A stretch of DNA of 64,000 nt. Origin: Ehretia macrophylla. Taxonomy: Eukaryota; Streptophyta; Magnoliopsida; Boraginales; Ehretiaceae. The notes beneath the pieces were generated by a model, which had not been told where the DNA came from, did not search any database, and saw only the letters and a program-made list of their open reading frames with translations. The stretch's first letter is position 1. Each line of letters begins with the position of its first letter. Positions 59,226 through 64,000 of the stretch are shown piece after piece. The position numbers were made by a program, and so were the translations under genes. Location of the stretch: NCBI GenBank assembly GCA_037974665.1, contig CM075767.1:87756644-87820643 (forward strand), written 5' to 3'.

Positions 59226-59345
59226 AGGTGCGATCATACCAGCACTAATGCACTGGATCCCGTAAGAACTCCGAAGTTAAGCGTGCTTGGGCGAGACTAG
59301 TACTAGGATGGGTGACCCCCTGGGAAGTCCTTGTGTTGCACCCCC
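59226..59345 (+). rRNA. 5S rRNA: 5S rRNA gene copy
   Basis: G1A, C29T, A37G, C39A, G72C, C107T. Confidence 0.95.
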
Positions 59346-59904
59346 CTTTTCAATTTTTTTTGCTCCGGTTAGGGTTGCCAAGATGCTTTATCCACCACAT
59401 TTCTATTATCGAATCCCACAGCACCTTGGGCAAGATAACTTCACTTCACATGGAGGGTGGGCCCGCAAGCCGAGGCCATGGGGTTTGTGACGAGGTCTCT
59501 GTCGCTCCGGCGCCCATAACTTTTGATCTGTATGGAGTTACACGGCGCAAAGCATACCGTTGCAAATCTCTCCAAGAGCTCTATCACGGTGGCATCCAGC
59601 TTGCTCGTTGTGCCCATTTTTGGAGCCCAAAATCGAACGTTTTCATCAGTTTCAGGCCACTTTTCTTCTTTAGCTATGTTTTTCCGTCCCGGATCGTACG
59701 TCGTGAGCTGTTAAAAGGACGACAACCTTTCTCGGGGGACATTAGAGGGCCCTACAATGCGTTGCTATCACGTCTTGCAAGGATGCTGCGTTGTTGAAGC
59801 GGATTGGTTGTCGTTAAGCCCATTGGGCCTTCTGAATGGGCCATCTCTCTTGGCTTGGGACTGTGAACCGTTAACACATAAAGGAATTGTGCCCTCAACA
59901 TGAC

Positions 59905-60024
59905 GGGTGGGATCATACCAGCACTAATGCACCTGATCCCATCAGAACTCTGAAGTTAAGCGTGCTTAGGCGAGAGTAGGACTAGGATGGGTGACCCCCT
60001 GGGAAGTCCTCGTGTTGCACCCTC
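59905..60024 (+). rRNA. 5S rRNA: 5S rRNA gene copy
   Basis: C6G, G30T, C47T, G64A, T76G. Confidence 0.96.
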
Positions 60025-60581
60025 ATTTTCAATTTTTTTTACTCCGGTTAGGATTGCCAAGATACTTTATCCACCACATTTCTATAATCGAATCCCACGG
60101 CACCTTGGTCAAGACAACTTCGCTTCACGTGGAGGCTGGGCCAGCAAACCGAGGCCGTAGAGCTTGTGACCAGGTCTCCGTCGCTCCGGTGCCCATAACT
60201 TTTGATCCGTAAGGAGTGACACGGCGCTCAGCATACCGTTGGAAAACTCTCCGAGAGCTCTACGACGAGTGTAGCTAGCTTGCTTGCTGTGCCATTTTCA
60301 GAGCTCAAAATCGAATGTTTTCATCAATTTCGGGCCACTTTTCTACGTTTGCTATGTTTTCCAATCCCGGATCGTACATCGTGAGCTGTTAAAAAGACGT
60401 CAACCTTACTCGCGGGACATTAGAGGGCCCTACAATGCGTCGATATCACGTCATGCGAGAATGCTACGTTGTTTAAGCGGATGGGTTGTCGTTAAGCCCA
60501 TTGGTCCTTTTGAATGGGCCATATCTCTTGGCTGGGACTGTGAACCGTTAACACATAAAGGAATTGTGCCCTAAACATGAC

Positions 60582-60605
60582 GGGTGCGATCATACCAGCA
60601 CTAAT
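60582..60605 (+). pseudogene. 5S rRNA: 5S rRNA gene, first 24 nt before LTR
   Basis: Consensus bases 1-24 (ends CACTAAT) with a normal promoter, then the family-1 LTR. The remaining 96 nt should continue beyond the window. Confidence 0.93.
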
Positions 60606-61240
60606 TGTCACGCCCCAACCCGGCCTATAAAGGTTAGACTAGGGTGTGATCTAAACATTTGAGTCCTTTCACGTACTTAATCGTTCAAGGAGGTTTAGCA
60701 CTTAACGTTTTATCCTAGACTCCAAAATATTCCAGAAAACCGGCAGCATAACGGCTATAATTGGGCTCTTTGGTTTGACCTAGTTCTCTAAACACCTCAA
60801 AATTTACCATCTCAAATTCATTTCCAACTAAGATTACTATTTTACCATCAATTGAATTGCCTATTGGTTATTTCGACGTCCCGTTTGATGTATAAACCTA
60901 GCATGATACTATGTCTCGTTTGTTTATTTATCCTCGTTATGAGAGTACCTGTTGATCTTAGCTTAAAAGCGTGTACCTGTTTAAGATTTGATAGGTTCAT
61001 TTACTTAGTCCTTACCTAATACGTCATAACCTTTGATAGATACTAGCAGTAGTAATATCAAAACGATCATAATAGTGTCTAGTATCTATCTAGCAATATC
61101 AGTACGAACCAAAATTAGACCCCAAATTACAACAGGGGTCTTTTACATTAGAAATAACAAGCAACATAAAATAAATAGTCTTCAAGTAGCACAAAGTTCA
61201 CAAGTAGCCACATTCAAGCAAAGCAAACAGTGATAGGCAA

Positions 61241-61305
61241 TCACTCCAGGGGTTCATCGTTAGGCACATTGTCCTCGGGTAGCTGTACCTGTTCTTCTTC
61301 ACCTG
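61241..61305 (-). other. Splice-acceptor-like site plus short acidic frame, third family-1 copy
   Basis: The minus strand reads TTTTTCATCACAG then GT and a 19-codon acidic frame (starts EEEQVQ, ends NDEPLE) with TGA at 61243-61241. Frame length and stop match the 33661 copy exactly. Upstream on the same strand is CCTCGCTGAGTTCATAAGG, as in the other copy. Confidence 0.45.
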
Positions 61306-63934
61306 TGATGAAAAAGAGGGTGAGTCCTTATGAACTCAGCGAGGGGAAAATGAGAAATACGTTTTGAAACTTATTTTCCGGTTCAATTATGAAAACTCCT
61401 TTTTGAAAACATGTCACGTATTACAAATAATAAGGTATGCAAATATATGAAACAAATCGAGTAACATATATATTTACCAATCATTTCAACGATACGGTGA
61501 GCATTTGCTCTCAATATCAATTTCGATTCATTTGGTGCTACCGACTTCAATAATCCACTTATCGCTCCCAATTGCGTGTACTCCGGATGTACCCCGAAAC
61601 CTATGACCCAACTCTCCAAGGGTGGAATGCCAAGTGAGAGAGGGAATTAGACCATGGTAGTCACGGGAGCACCGGCAAGCCCTATGCCGCCCGGCGTTCG
61701 TGAAACGCTACCATGCCACAATGAAAGGTTGCAACCTCGTATGCAATGCACATTTATAACATTTAACATATCACATTAGGAGGACAACAAAGTAGGTTGC
61801 CTCCGAGCAGTTATAAGATCGCACGTTGTCAAGTAATCAAACGAGGCACGATAAAACAAGTAATTTCACTTGAAAGGCATGTAGATCCATATGAGCATTA
61901 AACGGGCAGCCATGTAACACATGCAAGTCAAGCCATATAACTCATTTCGAAGTCCACGTAATCAAATGATACGATTATTCAACATGCAACAACATCTACG
62001 TGGGTTCGGTTGCAAGAAAAGCTTATTTGTCAACATGCAATGATCAAAATTACATTTAGCTTATAAGGGAAACTACGGACAGCCTACTAAACATATAATT
62101 TCACACAATATTCAAATGATCAACGCTTAGCAAAACTACCTAGTCATTAGGGTTTCCATTTCGTGCATATTCGTGCAATTTGAGCCTCAACCCAACTCAA
62201 AGTCAATCTCAAACCATGCATCAGTAATTCAAACATCCTCAAGTACTCAAAACAGTCCACGCAACATCCCAGCACCACAATTCTAAGCAATTAGCACCAC
62301 AAGAGAGGTTACAACAATTTTCCAAGCATGTAGCTAAGTGAAACCTTTACTGCAATAGGCTGTTTTCTCACAATCAATAGGATAATCAAACAATCTCCAA
62401 ATTCAGTGAATAAGATGTCAAATTAAAGCTTAATAAGTTAACTAAAATCAGAAACAAACCTTGCATCAATTGGAGTTCGTAATCATTAGATATATCCGAA
62501 ACAGTGGAATAGCACAAAACTGTCCAGATTTGCACACTTTTCAGTAATTGACGTTTTTCAGGTCCTTAGGGTCAGTTTTAGCCTTAGTCCATTTCTGGAA
62601 AAATTGTCCAGAACTGAAACATCTATCAGCACACCAAATTTCATGCATTTTTGACATCATTTACTAAGTCAAATAGGGTTCGTTCCACAAAGTCAGTACA
62701 TCTGCCAAAACCTGCTTCGTTTTTCCAGATTTCCAGATTTTGACACATTTTAAGGATTTTCCATTTTGAGGACTTTAGAGTCAAAATTAGCTTCGGCCTA
62801 TTTCTGGAAAAAATGTTTAAAACTGTCCAAACTAGTCACCTACCAATTTTAATGCATTTTCAACATCATTTTCCTAGCTAAACTTACGTCGAAACAGACT
62901 GGTCAGAGAGCTGTCAACAATTCGACTTCACCTAGCATCATTTTCAAGCCAAGATCTTGCCATGCATGGTTGTTTAAGCTTATGAACGACCATATAACTC
63001 AAGTACAGAAGAAAATACACACATTTATGAGCATGCATGTGGATTTTTGAAGAGTTTTCAAAAGGTTTTAACCCTCACCTTAGCAATCAACCACAAAGAT
63101 GCACAAAAGCTTGTTGAAGCACAACTTTCTTCCTCTCCTTGCCTAGCCGAATCCCAACTAGCTTTTCTCTATTTTTCCTAGCTTAGTGATCAATCTCTTA
63201 GTACATTCATGTAGTTAGGACTTGAAGAAAAGAAATGGATGCCAAGAAGCTTACCTAGGCCGAATAGAAGTCTTCAATGTGCATGCATGTGTGATTTTCA
63301 CTTCCTAGCTAGCTCGGTTGAGGTCCTTTGCTTGTGGCTTGCTTTGTTTAGCTATGGTGTGAAGAAGACAAGCTATGGAGGTAGAGAACTCAGCCAAGGC
63401 CGAGAATGAGAGAGGAGAATGAGAGGAAGAGAGAAAGATAGAGAAATGAAAGAAGAAATGACAAAACATGTGACAAGAATAAAGCTTTTCGCAAACATCC
63501 AAGCAATGGTCGGCCTTGGCTTCCAAATCTGATTTTTTTTTGTGTCTTCAAGATGGAATTTTGAAATGTTAGCATGGGCCATGAGCTCTTGGTCGAGCAA
63601 GAGAGAGATTTGAGGTGGTTTTGATCATTTTTTTTTATGCATTTTGTGTCATAGTTTGTCTAAGCATGCATATTTAATTGTATAATTGTTCAAACCTTGT
63701 GCAAACACCATGGTATAGTCGGCCAAGCTAGCTCCCAATCTGAATTTCTTTTTTGTCAACTTTTGATCATTAATTAATTGTGTCTTGAAAGTGCAAAAAG
63801 AATAAGGAATAAAGAATGAGAATGTCTAACTTTTGGTGCTATTTCGTCTTCTAGTGAGTTGAATTAGGATTATTATATTGATAATGGATTTTGTAGGATT
63901 GTTTAATAGTCTAGTGCTTCGTGTAAGATGCTAT

Positions 63935-64000
63935 CTTGATTAGCGTGAAGGCACGCTTTCCTAGATCTAGGGCACGCACTACGAGGTAGGACACGAACTA
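63935..64000. repeat. Start of CACG-centred repeat region, third family-1 copy
   Basis: GGCACGCTTTCCTAG, GGGCACGCACTACGAGG and GGACACGAACTA match the beginning of the repeat region in the other copies before the window ends. Confidence 0.6.

Larger units (their letters stand above)
45405..60605 (+). repeat. 5S rDNA tandem array, block 3
   Basis: Twenty-three 5S loci, head to tail, spaced 664-684 bp except for one 475-bp unit with a spacer deletion. The first stretch is the remainder of the spacer interrupted by the 43117-45404 element: the distance between flanking genes is 677 bp once the element and one target duplication are removed. The block ends 24 nt into a gene where a third family-1 LTR starts. 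Most spacers carry GCAGCTAGCTTGCTCGCTG and CCTTCTGAATGGG variants, unlike the left part of block 1. Confidence 0.97.
60606..64000 (-). mobile_element. Family-1 LTR, partial (left part)
   Basis: It begins TGTCACGCCCCAACCCGG immediately after 5S gene base 24 and stays colinear with the complete copy to the window edge, where it is inside the CACG repeat region. About 0.4 kb should be missing to the right, and the target duplication there is predicted to be CTAAT. It lacks the 14-bp minisatellite found at 33834-33890 in the other copy and differs from it by many substitutions and small indels, so the insertions are not recent duplicates of each other. No coding sequence beyond a short acidic frame on the minus strand (61241-61302) is visible. 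Confidence 0.88.

Noticed and set aside
2564..60212. Recurring open frames of 60-80 codons beginning MGESSTRMGD or MTPWEVLVLHP, and minus-strand frames ending VVDKVSWQP, as a repeated protein family
   Set aside because: They begin inside the 5S gene or lie in the spacer, recur only because the unit recurs, need non-ATG starts in part, and are broken by indels in many units. They are frames of rDNA, not genes.
1852..60605. Regularly spaced repeats as a CRISPR array
   Set aside because: Period of 678 bp, plant 5S sequence and homologous spacers; not a CRISPR layout.
1852..60605. Cassandra-type TRIM elements, whose LTRs carry 5S sequence
   Set aside because: Units lack TG...CA ends, PBS, PPT and target duplications, and contain complete genes with Pol III terminators in a simple head-to-tail array.

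Overview
The window is nuclear DNA of a flowering plant (species not identifiable from what I can see). It is almost entirely a tandem array of 5S ribosomal RNA genes. I count 79 gene loci, all on the + strand and head to tail: 74 uninterrupted and 5 truncated or split. The 120-nt gene has the angiosperm 5S sequence (starts GGGTGCGATCATACC, ends GTTGCACCCC, with the internal A box, IE and C box region) and recurs about every 675-680 bp, leaving a spacer of about 558 bp. I found no protein-coding gene: the many short open frames are the same few spacer or gene frames repeated in every unit.

Layout. 1-1851: right-hand end of an LTR-type element (family 1), ending inside a 5S gene. 1852-33026: first array block, 47 gene loci, the last one split. 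33027-36912: complete 3,886-bp family-1 element with TG...CA ends and a 5-bp target duplication (TGTGA), inserted inside a 5S gene. 36913-43116: second block. 43117-45404: a 2,288-bp element of a second family with TG...CA ends and a perfect 5-bp duplication (ACGGC), inserted in a spacer. 45405-60605: third block. 60606-64000: left-hand 3.4 kb of a third family-1 copy, again inside a 5S gene. Having one pair of ends, one target duplication, no internal repeat and no coding region, these elements are best read as solo LTRs.

The array looks like a decaying, probably silenced 5S locus. No full-length copy that I read is identical to the consensus. Substitutions pile up at the six CpG sites of the gene, as expected for methylated DNA. 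Several units are rearranged: a spacer-only unit, a half gene, a gene without its 3-prime end, and a 202-bp spacer deletion. Local homogenisation is visible as a four-fold dimeric higher-order repeat (22.8-28.2 kb), a tandem segmental duplication (8.9-16.3 kb) and a shift in spacer variants between the left and right parts.

The most unusual signals are: all three family-1 insertions lie inside the small 5S gene and in one orientation; the two LTR families share a module that looks like a 3-prime splice site followed by a short acidic reading frame; and one end of the family-1 LTR carries a degenerate array of short CACG(T)A-centred repeats. Gene differences are numbered from the first G of GGGTGCG; the consensus is the majority base read by eye across the copies.
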